Assembly (NCBI RefSeq): GCF_021044685.1
Contig: NZ_CP088014.1
Location: forward strand, 1,674,001 to 1,738,000
Reading direction: 5' to 3'
Length of the DNA: 64,000 nucleotides
DNA from: Bradyrhizobium daqingense
GTDB taxonomy: Bacteria; Pseudomonadota; Alphaproteobacteria; Rhizobiales; Xanthobacteraceae
Shown here piece by piece: positions 36,751 through 46,003 of the stretch. Below the pieces are notes generated by a model. It was not told the origin of the DNA. It was given only the letters and a program-made list of their open reading frames with translations, and ran no database searches. A program made the position numbers and the translations under genes. Each line of letters starts with the position of its first letter. The first letter of the stretch is position 1.

Positions 36751-39228
36751 ACGGATGATTCCTTGCCCCGCAGTTTCGATACGCCCCTCCCGATCGATGT
36801 CGTGCTCGACGATTTGTCGCGCACGCTGGAGGCCAGCAACGCCGCTGTGCTGGTGGCCCCTCCCGGCGCTGGCAAGACCACGCGGGTGCCGCTGGCGCTG
36901 CTGGACGCTCCCTGGGCCAAGGGCAAGAAGATCATCGTGCTGGAGCCCCGCCGCATCGCCGCGCGCGCCAGCGCCGACCGCATGGCCAAATCGCTCGGCG
37001 AACGCGCCGGCGAGACCGTCGGCTACCGCGTCCGCTTCGGTTCGAAAATATCGCGCGCAACGCGCATCGAGGTCGTGACCGAAGGTATCTTCACCCGCCA
37101 GATCCTCGACGATCCTGAGCTCTCCGGCGTCGCTGCCATCCTGTTCGACGAATTCCACGAGCGCTCGCTCGATGCCGACATGGGCCTCGCACTGGCACGC
37201 GACGCGCAAACCGGCTTGCGTGAGGACCTGCGCATCCTCGTGATGTCGGCGACGCTCGACGGCGCGCGCGTGGCAAAACTGCTCGGCGATGCCCCCGTCG
37301 TCGAGAGCGAAGGCCGCGCTTTTCCGGTCGAGACGCGCTATCTCGGCCGCAAGGCGGACGCTCCGATCGAGCGGCAGATGGCGGATGCCATTGCGTCCGC
37401 GCTGCGCGCCGACAGCGGCTCAGTGCTGGCGTTCCTGCCGGGCGCTGCCGAAATCCGCCGCACCCAGAATTTCCTCGGCGAACGCGTGCAGGACGCTTCC
37501 GTCGAGATCGTGCCGCTGTTCGGGGCGCTCGATGCCGCGGTGCAGGACCGCGCCATTGCGCCGGCGCCGAAGGGGACGCGCAAGGTGGTGCTGGCGACGT
37601 CGATCGCGGAGACCTCGCTCACCATCGAAGGCGTGCGCATCGTCGTCGATTGCGGTCTCGCGCGCGTGCCGCGCTATGAACCCGACATCGGCCTGACCCG
37701 GCTCGAGACCGTGCGCGCCTCGCGCGCGGCAGTGGACCAGCGCCGCGGCCGCGCCGGCCGAACCGAACCCGGGGTCTGCTACCGGCTCTGGGATGAGCCC
37801 CAGACCGCCTCGCTCGCGCCCTACACCCAGCCGGAAATCCTCAGCGCCGATCTGTCCTCCCTGGTGCTCGATCTCGCGCAATGGGGCGTTGTCGATCCCG
37901 CGGCGCTGTCGTTCCTCGATCCGCCGCCGCAGCCGGCCTGGAAGGAGGCGAAAAGCCTGCTCGCGGAGCTCAACGCGCTCGATGGCGACGGCCGCATCAC
38001 CGCCGAAGGCAAGAGCCTGCGCGCACTGGCGCTGCCGCCGCGGCTGGCGCGCATGATCGTGGATTCGCATCGCGCCGGTAGCGGCGAAGCCGCGGCGGAG
38101 ATCGCAGCTATCATCACCGAGCGCGGGCTCGGTGGCGACAGCGTCGATCTCGAGCACCGGCGCGACCAGTTTCGCCGCGACCGCTCACCGCGCGCGGCCA
38201 GCGCGCGCGATCTGGCGCGGCGCTGGGCCGCGCAGGTCGCGGCGTCCGAGAAGGCGGGGCAGCTCTCGACCGGTTTGATGCTCGCTTATGCCTTTCCGGA
38301 CCGCGTCGCGCGCAATCGCGGCAATGGCAGCTTCGTGCTGGCCAACGGCCGTGGCGCGTCCGTCGAGCAGACCTCCTCGCTTGCCCGCGCGCCTTACATC
38401 GCGATCGGCGAGATGACGGGGACGGCAGCGAGCGGGCGCATCCTGCTCGCGGCACAGATCACCCAGGAGGAGATCGAGCAGCATTTCGCCGAGCATATCG
38501 AGAGCACAGAAGAAGTCTCGTTCGATCGCGGCGCGATGGCGCTGCGGGCGCGGCGCAAGCGTGTGCTGCATGCCATCACGCTGTCCGAGGCGACACTTGC
38601 CGTGTCGCCCTCTGAGGACACCGCGCGCATCTTCGCCGATGGGCTGATCGCTGCCGGCCTCGACCGGCTGCCCTGGTCGAAGGCGGCCAAGCAGTGGCGC
38701 GATCGCGTGATGTTCCTGCGCAAGGCCGAGGGCGACAGCTGGCCCGATCTGTCGGACGACGGATTGATCGCACGCCGCGACGACTGGCTGATGCCGGCGC
38801 TCTACGACAAGGTCGCGCTCAAGGACGTCTCCGCCGGCGATCTCTCCGACGCCCTGATGGCGCTGTTGCCGTGGGACATGCGCGCGCGGCTCGACCGCGA
38901 GGCGCCGACGCATTTCGAGGCGCCGACCGGAAGCATGCTCGCGATCGACTACGAGGCCGAGCAGGGCCCGACCATCACGGTGCGGCTGCAGGAACTGTTC
39001 GGCCTCGACACCCATCCCGCGATCGCTGCCGGCAAGGTGCCGCTGGTGCTGGAATTGCTGTCGCCGGCCCAGCGCCCGGTGCAAGTGACGCGCGATCTCC
39101 CGGGTTTTTGGCGCGGCAGTTACGCCGCCGTGCGCTCCGACCTGCGCGGCCGCTATCCGCGCCATCCCTGGCCGGACGAACCGGCCAGCGCGCTGCCGAC
39201 CCGGCGGGCAAAGCCGCGCGGGACGTGA
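36745..39228 (+). CDS. hrpB: ATP-dependent helicase HrpB, DEAH-like
   Basis: An 827-residue DExH helicase of usual HrpB length. Motif I APPGAGKTTRVP (38-49), EPRRIAARASADRMA, motif II DEFH (135-138), motif III MSATLDG, and motif VI QRRGRAGRTEPG; the C-terminal half holds the HrpB-specific domain (ending GRYPRHPWPDEP). It is an RNA helicase-like protein of unclear bacterial role. The start ATG at 36745 lies inside the right arm of a palindromic repeat, and no better start with similarity is seen downstream, so the repeat may have replaced the original 5' end. It follows ugd on the same strand. Confidence 0.93.
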   Translation: MTTDDSLPRSFDTPLPIDVVLDDLSRTLEASNAAVLVAPPGAGKTTRVPLALLDAPWAKGKKIIVLEPRRIAARASADRMAKSLGERAGETVGYRVRFGSKISRATRIEVVTEGIFTRQILDDPELSGVAAILFDEFHERSLDADMGLALARDAQTGLREDLRILVMSATLDGARVAKLLGDAPVVESEGRAFPVETRYLGRKADAPIERQMADAIASALRADSGSVLAFLPGAAEIRRTQNFLGERVQDASVEIVPLFGALDAAVQDRAIAPAPKGTRKVVLATSIAETSLTIEGVRIVVDCGLARVPRYEPDIGLTRLETVRASRAAVDQRRGRAGRTEPGVCYRLWDEPQTASLAPYTQPEILSADLSSLVLDLAQWGVVDPAALSFLDPPPQPAWKEAKSLLAELNALDGDGRITAEGKSLRALALPPRLARMIVDSHRAGSGEAAAEIAAIITERGLGGDSVDLEHRRDQFRRDRSPRAASARDLARRWAAQVAASEKAGQLSTGLMLAYAFPDRVARNRGNGSFVLANGRGASVEQTSSLARAPYIAIGEMTGTAASGRILLAAQITQEEIEQHFAEHIESTEEVSFDRGAMALRARRKRVLHAITLSEATLAVSPSEDTARIFADGLIAAGLDRLPWSKAAKQWRDRVMFLRKAEGDSWPDLSDDGLIARRDDWLMPALYDKVALKDVSAGDLSDALMALLPWDMRARLDREAPTHFEAPTGSMLAIDYEAEQGPTITVRLQELFGLDTHPAIAAGKVPLVLELLSPAQRPVQVTRDLPGFWRGSYAAVRSDLRGRYPRHPWPDEPASALPTRRAKPRGT

Positions 39229-39354
39229 GTTGCGGCGACCGCATTAACCGTCCGCTCATCCTTTTCGTCAAAATGGCATCGGCCCAGTCGCGGCTGCGCT
39301 CGCCGCCGGGCGGGCTGCGTGGTGAAATCGAGCTTTCGGCTCGGATGTGGTGTG

Positions 39355-39867
39355 ATGCGTAACATTGTGATCTTCGCAGCCGTCATGATCGGCCTCGGCA
39401 CTTTCATGGCCCAGATGGCGGACAAGATGAGCTCGGCCTCCGCCACCTCGGTGTCGCGCACGACGGTGGCCGTCGCCTCCACCGCGCCGGCCGGCGGCCG
39501 CAACCTGCTTCTCTCTCGCGACGTCCGCGGGCATTTCCAGGCCGAGGGCCGCATCGACGGCCAGCGCATCGGCTTCATGGTCGATACCGGCGCATCCGTC
39601 GTTGCACTGAACGAGACCTCGGCCGCACGCTTTGGTTTGCGACCTTCGCGCAGCGAGTACACCGCCACCGTCTCCACCGCCAACGGGACCATCAAGGCCG
39701 CGCGCACCCGGATCGCCATGCTCGATGTCGGCGGTCTCATCGTGCGCGACGTCGATGCCATGGTGCTGCCGGACGCAGCGCTGTCGGAGAACCTGCTCGG
39801 CCTGTCCTTCCTGTCGCGCCTGAAGCGCTTCGAATACGCCAACGGCCAGATGGTGCTGGAGCAGTAG
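39355..39867 (+). CDS. Membrane-anchored retropepsin-like aspartic protease
   Basis: A 170-residue protein: an N-terminal hydrophobic helix (NIVIFAAVMIGLGTFMA), a linker (30-65), and a clan AA domain with the single catalytic motif MVDTGASVVAL (Asp77), later GLIVRDVDAMVLPDAALSEN and LLGLSFLSRLKRFEY. This matches the TIGR02281 family of alphaproteobacterial aspartic proteases, which need to dimerise to form the site, and would act in the periplasm. An in-frame GTG lies 12 codons upstream at 39319; the ATG has only a weak purine-rich site. The substrate is unknown. Confidence 0.85.
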   Translation: MRNIVIFAAVMIGLGTFMAQMADKMSSASATSVSRTTVAVASTAPAGGRNLLLSRDVRGHFQAEGRIDGQRIGFMVDTGASVVALNETSAARFGLRPSRSEYTATVSTANGTIKAARTRIAMLDVGGLIVRDVDAMVLPDAALSENLLGLSFLSRLKRFEYANGQMVLEQ

Positions 39868-40061
39868 GCGCGGCCCGCACGTTCGTCCGACTGTCATTTT
39901 CAAAGATAATCTCTTCGCTCTGACCGCCTCCGCGGCAACGTTTCTTCGTTACCAAACTGCCGCAATTATCGGCCATAAGCCTTCATTCCCGCCTTTCGTT
40001 GCGGCCCGGCTTTCGCTAAGGCTGCAACAAATCCTGCCCCCCTTTTCACGAGACCGCCTCA

Positions 40062-41561
40062 ATGTTCCCGAAGCCGAAATCCGTACTGTTGCCCAACACC
40101 TACGCCTTCGAATCCGAGCCGATGGTGAAGCCGACGGGCTTTCGCGAGTATGACGCGCGCTGGTTGTTCCAGAAGGAAATCAACCTGATGGGTGTGCAGG
40201 CGCTCGGCATGGGGCTGGGCGCGCTGATCGCCGAGCTCGGCGTCGGCCAGGAGATCGTCACCGGCCACGATTTCCGCGGCTATTCGGCCTCGATCAAATA
40301 TGCGCTGATCTCCGGCCTGATGGCGGCGGGATGCAAGGTGCACGACATCGGCCTTGCGGTGACGCCGATGGCCTATTTCGCGCAGTTCGACCTCGACGTG
40401 CCCTGCGTTGCCATGGTCACGGCCTCGCACAACGACAATGGCTGGACCGGCGTGAAGATGGGCGCCAACCGTCCGCTGACCTTCGGTCCCGACGAGATGA
40501 CGCGGCTGAAGCAGATCGTCCTGAACGCGGAGTTCAAGAACAAGGCGGGCGGCTCTTACCAGTTCCACGAGAACTATCCGGCGCGCTACATCGCCGATCT
40601 CACCTCTCGTCCGAAGCTGACGCGCAAGCTCAAGGTGGTGGCGGCCTGCGGCAACGGCACCGCCGGCGCGTTCGCGCCGCAGGTGCTGGAGGCGATCGGC
40701 TGCGAGGTGATCCCGCTCGACACCGAGCTCGACCACACCTTCCCGAAATACAATCCGAACCCCGAGGACATGGAGATGCTGCACGCGATCCGCGATGCGG
40801 TGCTGCATCACAAGGCCGATGTCGGCCTCGGCTTCGACGGCGACGGCGACCGCTGCGGCGTCGTCGACAACACCGGCGAGGAGATCTTTGCCGACAAGGT
40901 CGGCGTGATGCTGGCGCGCGACATGTCGGCGATCCACAAGGACGCGCAGTTCATCGTCGACGTGAAGTCGACCGGTCTGTTCGTCACCGATCCCGTGTTG
41001 CAGAAGCAGGGCGCAAAGACCGCCTATTGGAAGACCGGCCACTCCTACATGAAGCGCCGCACCAACGAGACGGGTGCGCTCGCGGGCTTCGAGAAGTCCG
41101 GCCATTTCTTCTTCAACAAGCCCTATGGCCGCGGCTATGACGACGGCCTGGTCTCGGCGCTCGCGATCTGTGACATGCTCGACCGTGCGCCCGGCAAGTC
41201 GATGGCCGACCTGAAGAACGCGCTGCCGAAGACCTGGTCGTCGCCGACCATGTCGCCGCACTGCGCCGACGAGACCAAATACGGCGTCATCGACAAGGTA
41301 GTGAAGCACTTCGAAGGTTTGCAGGCGAAGGGTGCCAAGATCGGGGACCAGGCGATCCGCGATCTCGTCACCGTCAACGGCGTGCGCGTCACGGTGGAAG
41401 ACGGCAGCTGGGGGCTGGTGCGCGCCTCCTCCAACAAGCCCGAACTCGTCGTCGTGGTCGAGAGCCCGGTCTCCGAGCAGCGCATGCACGACATGTTCGA
41501 GATGGTGAACAGCGTGCTGCGCACGCATCCCGAAGTCGGCGAGTACAATCAGAAGATTTGA
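40062..41561 (+). CDS. Phosphomannomutase/phosphoglucomutase
   Basis: A 499-residue alpha-D-phosphohexomutase. The phosphoserine loop is TASHND (Ser122), the metal loop DGDGDR (259-264), the sugar-recognition loop GFEKSGHFFF and the phosphate-binding domain near RASSNKPELVVVVES. It interconverts hexose 1- and 6-phosphates in the cytosol and so feeds GDP-mannose or UDP-glucose for surface polysaccharides (noeK/exoC/manB roles). Which sugar is preferred is not decided by sequence. It stands alone; a 194-base AT-richer gap precedes it and a palindromic repeat follows. Confidence 0.93.
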   Translation: MFPKPKSVLLPNTYAFESEPMVKPTGFREYDARWLFQKEINLMGVQALGMGLGALIAELGVGQEIVTGHDFRGYSASIKYALISGLMAAGCKVHDIGLAVTPMAYFAQFDLDVPCVAMVTASHNDNGWTGVKMGANRPLTFGPDEMTRLKQIVLNAEFKNKAGGSYQFHENYPARYIADLTSRPKLTRKLKVVAACGNGTAGAFAPQVLEAIGCEVIPLDTELDHTFPKYNPNPEDMEMLHAIRDAVLHHKADVGLGFDGDGDRCGVVDNTGEEIFADKVGVMLARDMSAIHKDAQFIVDVKSTGLFVTDPVLQKQGAKTAYWKTGHSYMKRRTNETGALAGFEKSGHFFFNKPYGRGYDDGLVSALAICDMLDRAPGKSMADLKNALPKTWSSPTMSPHCADETKYGVIDKVVKHFEGLQAKGAKIGDQAIRDLVTVNGVRVTVEDGSWGLVRASSNKPELVVVVESPVSEQRMHDMFEMVNSVLRTHPEVGEYNQKI

Positions 41562-41596
41562 GGAGTGTCAGAGATACCGGACGCCGCTATCTCCGA

Positions 41597-41681
41597 CGTC
41601 ATGCCCGGGCTCGTCCCGGGCATCCTCTCCTCACGCGCGAACGCAAGGACGTGGATGGCCGGGACAAGCCCGGCCATGACG
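41597..41681. repeat. Palindromic repeat, GTCATGCCCGGGCTTGTCCC family, copy 2
   Basis: Arms CGTCATGCCCGGGCTCGTCC and GGACAAGCCCGGCCATGACG. It lies between the convergent phosphohexomutase and Lrp genes. Confidence 0.85.
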
Positions 41682-41715
41682 CTTGCCGAAGGAGCGTCGC
41701 CCTCCGCCGAAGAGC

Positions 41716-42225
41716 CTAAGCCGCCACCACCGCCGGGATCGGCAGCGCGGTGACCGACTTGATCTTCTCCATCGCAAAGCGCGAGGTGACGTTCTTCAGC
41801 GGCACGGCGCTGATCAGCTTCTTGTAGAACACGTCATAGGCCTGCATGTCCGCGACCACGACGCGCAGCATGTAGTCGACGTCGCCGGCCATGCGATAGA
41901 ACTCCATCACCTCCGGCATGGCGCTGACGGCTTCGGCGAACCGCTTCAGCCAGGCGTCGGAATGGTCGGAGCTCTCCACCGACACGAACACGGAGATGCC
42001 GAGCCCGATCTTGTTCTGGTCGACGAGCGCGACGCGCTTGATGATCACGCCATCGGCCTCCAGCCGCTGGATGCGCTTCCAGCAGGGGGTCGATGACAGG
42101 CCGACGCGGTCGCCGATCTCGGCGACGGAGAGGGAGGCATCCTCTTGGAGAACCATCAGGATCTTGCGGTCGATGGCATCGAGGCGGCGGCTGGTCTCGG
42201 GAATCTGAACGGCAAGGTCAGTCAT
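41716..42225 (-). CDS. Lrp/AsnC family transcriptional regulator
   Basis: A 169-residue regulator: N-terminal helix-turn-helix (about 25-75; VAEIGDRVGLSSTPCWKRI, RLEADGVI) and a C-terminal RAM ligand domain (about 85-155; MAGDVDYMLRVVVADM). Members bind amino acids and control nearby amino-acid transport or metabolism genes. It is the last gene of the minus-strand run that holds the amino-acid ABC transporter at 46.8-49.2 kb, 73 bases after the PfkB gene, so it could be its regulator, but the distance makes this an inference. The ATG of MTDLAVQIPE is used. Confidence 0.9.
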   Translation of the reverse strand: MTDLAVQIPETSRRLDAIDRKILMVLQEDASLSVAEIGDRVGLSSTPCWKRIQRLEADGVIIKRVALVDQNKIGLGISVFVSVESSDHSDAWLKRFAEAVSAMPEVMEFYRMAGDVDYMLRVVVADMQAYDVFYKKLISAVPLKNVTSRFAMEKIKSVTALPIPAVVAA

Positions 42226-42322
42226 TTGAAGAACTTTGTTCCATTTCAAGGGCTGATTTCCCTGATATAGAGAAAATCATTCCACAGCAAGCCCATAATC
42301 TCGGCGTAACAGTGGAATCCCT

Positions 42323-43246
42323 CTAGAGCTTGCCTTGCAAAAGCTCTTCAACTTCAACGCGTTGCGGCGCAGCCAGGCCGCCGCCATGGCGGCTGCATTT
42401 CAGCGCTGCCGCGGCCGCGGCGAATCGCAGCGCCTCCCGCACCCCCTTACCCTCGGCGAGACCAAGGGCGAAGGCGCCGTGGAAAACGTCGCCGGCGCCG
42501 AGCGTGTCGACCGCCTGAACCGGGAAAGCCGCCGTCTCTTCCAGTTCGCCCGCGGCGTTCAGCCAGATCGTGCCACGTGGGCCGCGGGTGGCGGCGAGGA
42601 AGGCCGGCGTCAGACCGGCCAGGCACTTCAAGGCTTCGCCGTCGTCGGTGATGCCGACGGTCTCCTGCACCTGCTCGCTGGCGAACAGCAGATGCGAGGC
42701 GGCCGTGAGCAGGCTGTCCTGCAATGCCATGGCGCGATCGACCCCGACGATGACGGGAATGCCGCGCCGGCGCGCCTCGGTGCAGAGCGACGTCGCGAAC
42801 ACGCCGCAGCGGCTTTCGACGAGCACCCCTTGGCAATCGGCGAGCAGTTCGCCGGATTCAGAAAGCTTCACGGACCACAAGGCGGGATCGCGATAGATCG
42901 TCAGCGTCCGTTCGCCGGAGGGCTCGATCATGATCGCCGAGACCGGCGTGGTCACATCAGGCATGCGCACGATGTGCGCGGTGTCGATGCCTTCAGCCGC
43001 CATCCGCTCGAGGATGAAGCCGCTCGACGTCTCCCGCGCGTCGCCCATCGGCCCCGCGAACGCGACGCGGCCGCCGAGCCGCGCGATGGAGATGGCGGCG
43101 TTGAGCGCGTTGCCGCCGCAGATTTCCGCGAGATGGCTCGCGTTCGCCTTGCGGCCACGCGCGGGTACGGCCTCGACCCGAAAGGTGAGGTCGCGCACGG
43201 GAATGCCGATGCAGAGGATGCGCGGCGCGATCCCAGATGGCACCAT
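42323..43246 (-). CDS. PfkB family carbohydrate/nucleoside kinase
   Basis: A 307-residue ribokinase-fold kinase. GGNALNAAISIARLGG is the first PfkB signature; the second, DTLGAGDVFHGAFALGLAEG, carries the catalytic Asp. Substrate may be a ketose, sulfofructose, ribose or nucleoside; the sequence does not decide. It starts 6 bases after the nudC stop, so the two are in one operon. The C-terminus SRHGGGLAAPQRVEVEELL is typical of the family. Confidence 0.87.
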   Translation of the reverse strand: MVPSGIAPRILCIGIPVRDLTFRVEAVPARGRKANASHLAEICGGNALNAAISIARLGGRVAFAGPMGDARETSSGFILERMAAEGIDTAHIVRMPDVTTPVSAIMIEPSGERTLTIYRDPALWSVKLSESGELLADCQGVLVESRCGVFATSLCTEARRRGIPVIVGVDRAMALQDSLLTAASHLLFASEQVQETVGITDDGEALKCLAGLTPAFLAATRGPRGTIWLNAAGELEETAAFPVQAVDTLGAGDVFHGAFALGLAEGKGVREALRFAAAAAALKCSRHGGGLAAPQRVEVEELLQGKL

Positions 43247-43252
43247 CGGCGG

Positions 43253-44191
43253 TCAGCTCTTGTCGTGCACCCAGCGGCCGAGCAGATGATGGGCGATGGC
43301 GAAGGGATGCGGGCCGGCGAGTCCGTCCGGATGCGTCCGCGTCAGCATCTTTGCTGCCTCCTCGCGCGTGAACCAGCGCGCATCCTCCAGCTCGGAATGG
43401 TCGACCACGACGTCCTCGCTCACGGCCCGCGCGCTGCAACCGATCATTAGCGACGACGGATAGGGCCAGGGCTGGGTCATGTAATATTGCACGTCGGTGC
43501 AGCGGATGCCGGACTCCTCGAAGATCTCGCGGCGGACCGCATCCTCGATGGTCTCGGCGGCCTCGACGAAGCCGGCGAGGCAGGAATACATGCCCGGCGG
43601 AAAATGCTTCTGGCGCCCGAGCAGGCATTTGTCGCCGGAGGCGACCAGCATGATCACGACCGGATCGGTGCGCGGAAAATGCTCGGCCTTGCAGCTCGGG
43701 CAGTCGCGCTTCCAGCCGCCTTCCTTCATTGCGGTGCGGGTGCCGCAATTGGCGCAATAGCCGTGGCGCTGATGCCAGCTCACCATCGACTTCGCCATCG
43801 CCACGGCCGAGAGCTCCTCAGGCGGGATCGCGCCCTGCATCGCCATGCCGCGCAGCTCGGTCACGGTGTAGTCGGCGCCGCCGACCAGCTTCTCGGCGGC
43901 GGCCTGCGATAGGCCCATGCCGAACACGGCCGCGCCGTCGCGAAGCCCGAGGAACACCGTGCCGGGATTGGCGCCGCATTTCAGCGCTTCGTCGATCGAA
44001 AGCAGCGCGCGCACCGTCTCGCCCTCGTGCTTCACCAGCAGCGAGTCGCGATAGACCACATAGGCGCGCGACGACGGCTTCTGCTCCATCGCGAACAGCT
44101 TCTCGTCATCGCGGCGCAGATGCGCGGCGCGGTCGAGGACGTTGGTGACGAAGGCCGGCTGCCCCAGCGGAAACGCGTCGAATGCGGACAT
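43253..44191 (-). CDS. nudC: NADH pyrophosphatase / RNA-decapping NudC
   Basis: A 312-residue Nudix enzyme. A zinc ribbon (YCANCGT with Cys146 and Cys149, then CPSC) precedes the Nudix box GFVEAAETIEDAVRREIFEESGI-type core (Glu-rich REIFEES) and the NudC-specific TQPWPYPSSLM, close to SQPWPFPxS. It cleaves NADH to NMNH and AMP and removes NAD caps from RNA. The start at 44191 is that of MSAFDAFPLGQP; the extension to 44263 overlaps the HIT gene. It lies 10 bases after the HIT gene and 6 before pfkB. Confidence 0.93.
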   Translation of the reverse strand: MSAFDAFPLGQPAFVTNVLDRAAHLRRDDEKLFAMEQKPSSRAYVVYRDSLLVKHEGETVRALLSIDEALKCGANPGTVFLGLRDGAAVFGMGLSQAAAEKLVGGADYTVTELRGMAMQGAIPPEELSAVAMAKSMVSWHQRHGYCANCGTRTAMKEGGWKRDCPSCKAEHFPRTDPVVIMLVASGDKCLLGRQKHFPPGMYSCLAGFVEAAETIEDAVRREIFEESGIRCTDVQYYMTQPWPYPSSLMIGCSARAVSEDVVVDHSELEDARWFTREEAAKMLTRTHPDGLAGPHPFAIAHHLLGRWVHDKS

Positions 44192-44201
44192 TGTGATTCT
44201 T

Positions 44202-44621
44202 TCAACCCAACCAGATCTTGCGGCGGAGCGCGCTGATGAAATTCTGCACTTCGTTGGCGTCATGGGCCAGCGGCGGCATCACGCCCCACACCGGCCGCGG
44301 CCAGGCCGCGTCGCTGGTGCGGCGCGCGATGATGTGAACGTGAAGCTGCGGCACGAGGTTGCCGAGGGCTGCGACATTGAGCTTGTCGCATTTGGTGATC
44401 TCCTTCAGCGCGCGCGAGACGCGGGAGATCTCGGTCATCAGCTGCGCCTGCTGCACCTCGTCGAGATCGATGATCTCGACCGCATCGGGCCGCCGCGGCA
44501 CCAGCAGCAGCCAGGGATAATGCGCGTCCTTGATGACCAGCACCTTCGACAGCGGCAGATCGCCGATGTCGATGGTGTCCTCTTTCAGGCGGGAATGCAG
44601 CGACCAGGCGGGATCAGACAT
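44202..44621 (-). CDS. HIT family hydrolase
   Basis: A 139-residue histidine-triad protein. The motif is QLHVHIIAR, so the first His of the HxHxH form is Gln while the catalytic middle His remains; this variant occurs in other HIT branches. Other elements are YPWLLLVPRR and the C-terminal AWPRPVWG. It probably hydrolyses a nucleotidyl bond of AMP-lysine or dinucleoside polyphosphate type. The frame extends to 45107, but that part is a repeat and shadow of the enolase-type gene; the ATG at 44621 is preferred. It is co-directional with nudC, 10 bases away. Confidence 0.85.
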   Translation of the reverse strand: MSDPAWSLHSRLKEDTIDIGDLPLSKVLVIKDAHYPWLLLVPRRPDAVEIIDLDEVQQAQLMTEISRVSRALKEITKCDKLNVAALGNLVPQLHVHIIARRTSDAAWPRPVWGVMPPLAHDANEVQNFISALRRKIWLG

Positions 44622-44721
44622 AGGTGTTTCCGGATGGCCCGATGGGACGGGCGTGTTGGGCCCGACCATACGATACCGATTCCGATAGGGGAAGGATTGG
44701 GCCCCGCTGTCACCGCATATA

Positions 44722-44876
44722 CGGTCGTCGTCCCGGACAAGCGGAGCGCCGATCCGGGACCCATAACCACAGGGAGAAGTGTGGCGAAGACTCGTGGTTG
44801 CCAGCTCGCGCAACAACCTCTGTCGGTGGCTATGGATTCCGGGCTCGCACTGCGCGCGCCCCGGCCTGACGGAAAC
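44722..44876. repeat. Repeat, TCGTCGTCCCGGACAAGCGG family, copy 1
   Basis: Begins CGGTCGTCGTCCCGGACAAG, contains ACCCATAACCACAGGGAGAA and ends near GCGCCCCGGCCTGACGG. It lies between the enolase-type gene stop and the HIT gene. Related copies are at 61306-61440 and 62151-62286. Confidence 0.75.
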
Positions 44877-46003
44877 TACCCCTCCACAATCACCCTTGCA
44901 TTGGCGCGGATCGAGGCTTCGCTGACGCGGATGCCGAGGCCGGGTCCATCCGGCACCACGACATGACCTCCGCGATTGGCGATTCGCTCTTCCAGCACGT
45001 CCTCGGTCAGCACATGATGCGGCATGTAGAATTCGCAGCCGAGCGAGATGCCGGGCGTGGCCGCAATCAGCTGCGTGCCGGCGGCAAGGCCGATGCCGCC
45101 CTCCCATAGGGTGCCGCCATAGCCGGGCAGGCCGGCGATGTCGGCAATCGCCATGATGGCCTGCGCCTCGAACAGGCCGCCGGCCTTCATCAGCTTGATC
45201 GAGACCGCGTCTGCCGCCTCGCGGCGCACCACCTCCATCATGTCGCGGCGGTCGAAGCAGCTCTCGTCGGCGAGCAGGGGCGTCTCCAGTGCCGCGGTGA
45301 GCTGCGCCATCACGTCGAGATATTTGCGCGGCACCGGCTGCTCGATGAAAGTCGGTGAAAACTCTTCGACATCGCGCAGGATCTTGATGGCGCCGAACGG
45401 CGCCAGCGCCTGGTTGTAGTCGATGCGCAGATCCACCGTGTCGCCGAACTCTTTCCGGATTGCTTCGAGATGATCGAGGTCCTCGCGATGCGGCTTCACG
45501 CCGGTCTTCACCTTGTAGATGACGTTGCCTTCAGAAACCATTTTCCGCATGCGCTCGAGATCGGCGGCAAAATCCGGATCGGCGATCGAGAAGGAGAGGG
45601 GGATGGTGTCGCGCACGCGGCCGCCGAGGAGATCGGCGACCGAGAGCCCCGACGATTTGCCGACGATGTCGAGCAGCGCCATCTCGACCGCGACTTTCGC
45701 TTCGGCGTGGCCGACCAGCGCGCGGTCGAGCTCGGCCATCAACGCGCGAATGCGGCGCACCGGCTTGCCGAGCACGATGGGACGCAAGTAGATGTCGAGT
45801 GCCGAGAACGCCGCCTCCGGCGTTCCCGTGAACACTTCCCACGGCGCGGCCTCGCCCCAGCCGATCACGCCGTCGCTGGACGTGAGCTCGATCAGCACGC
45901 GTTTCACCGTGCCCTTGACGTTGCCGACGCCTTGCAGACGCGCCATCTTGATCGGGCTCTCGATCAGGAACAGCCTGAGACGTTCGATGCTCGCTTCGCT
46001 CAT
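44876..46003 (-). CDS. Enolase superfamily enzyme, muconate-lactonising subgroup
   Basis: A 375-residue enzyme. N-terminal capping domain (1-130), then a TIM barrel with the catalytic KxK (Lys164, Lys166 in YKVKTGV), metal ligands Asp195 (LRIDYN), Glu221 (FIEQPVP) and Asp246 (ADESC), and a second Lys in SIKLMKAGG. All key residues are present, so it should be active. The subgroup includes muconate cycloisomerase, o-succinylbenzoate synthase, dipeptide epimerases, N-succinyl-amino-acid racemase and proline-betaine epimerase. An adjoining amino-acid ABC transporter favours an amino-acid or betaine epimerase. Its ATG overlaps the SDR-like gene stop by 4 bases. Confidence 0.88.
   Translation of the reverse strand: MSEASIERLRLFLIESPIKMARLQGVGNVKGTVKRVLIELTSSDGVIGWGEAAPWEVFTGTPEAAFSALDIYLRPIVLGKPVRRIRALMAELDRALVGHAEAKVAVEMALLDIVGKSSGLSVADLLGGRVRDTIPLSFSIADPDFAADLERMRKMVSEGNVIYKVKTGVKPHREDLDHLEAIRKEFGDTVDLRIDYNQALAPFGAIKILRDVEEFSPTFIEQPVPRKYLDVMAQLTAALETPLLADESCFDRRDMMEVVRREAADAVSIKLMKAGGLFEAQAIMAIADIAGLPGYGGTLWEGGIGLAAGTQLIAATPGISLGCEFYMPHHVLTEDVLEERIANRGGHVVVPDGPGLGIRVSEASIRANARVIVEG

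Noticed and set aside
35007..36989. 660-codon frame antisense to ugd and the acyltransferase leader
   Set aside because: Crosses two real genes and a palindromic repeat; no motif.
44202..44621. HIT protein as inactive because the first His is Gln
   Set aside because: The catalytic middle His remains, and this QLHVH form is, from memory, shared with other HIT branches.
44622..45107. Long N-terminal extension of the HIT protein
   Set aside because: It reads through a repeat and antisense of the enolase-type gene; Arg/Pro-rich noise.
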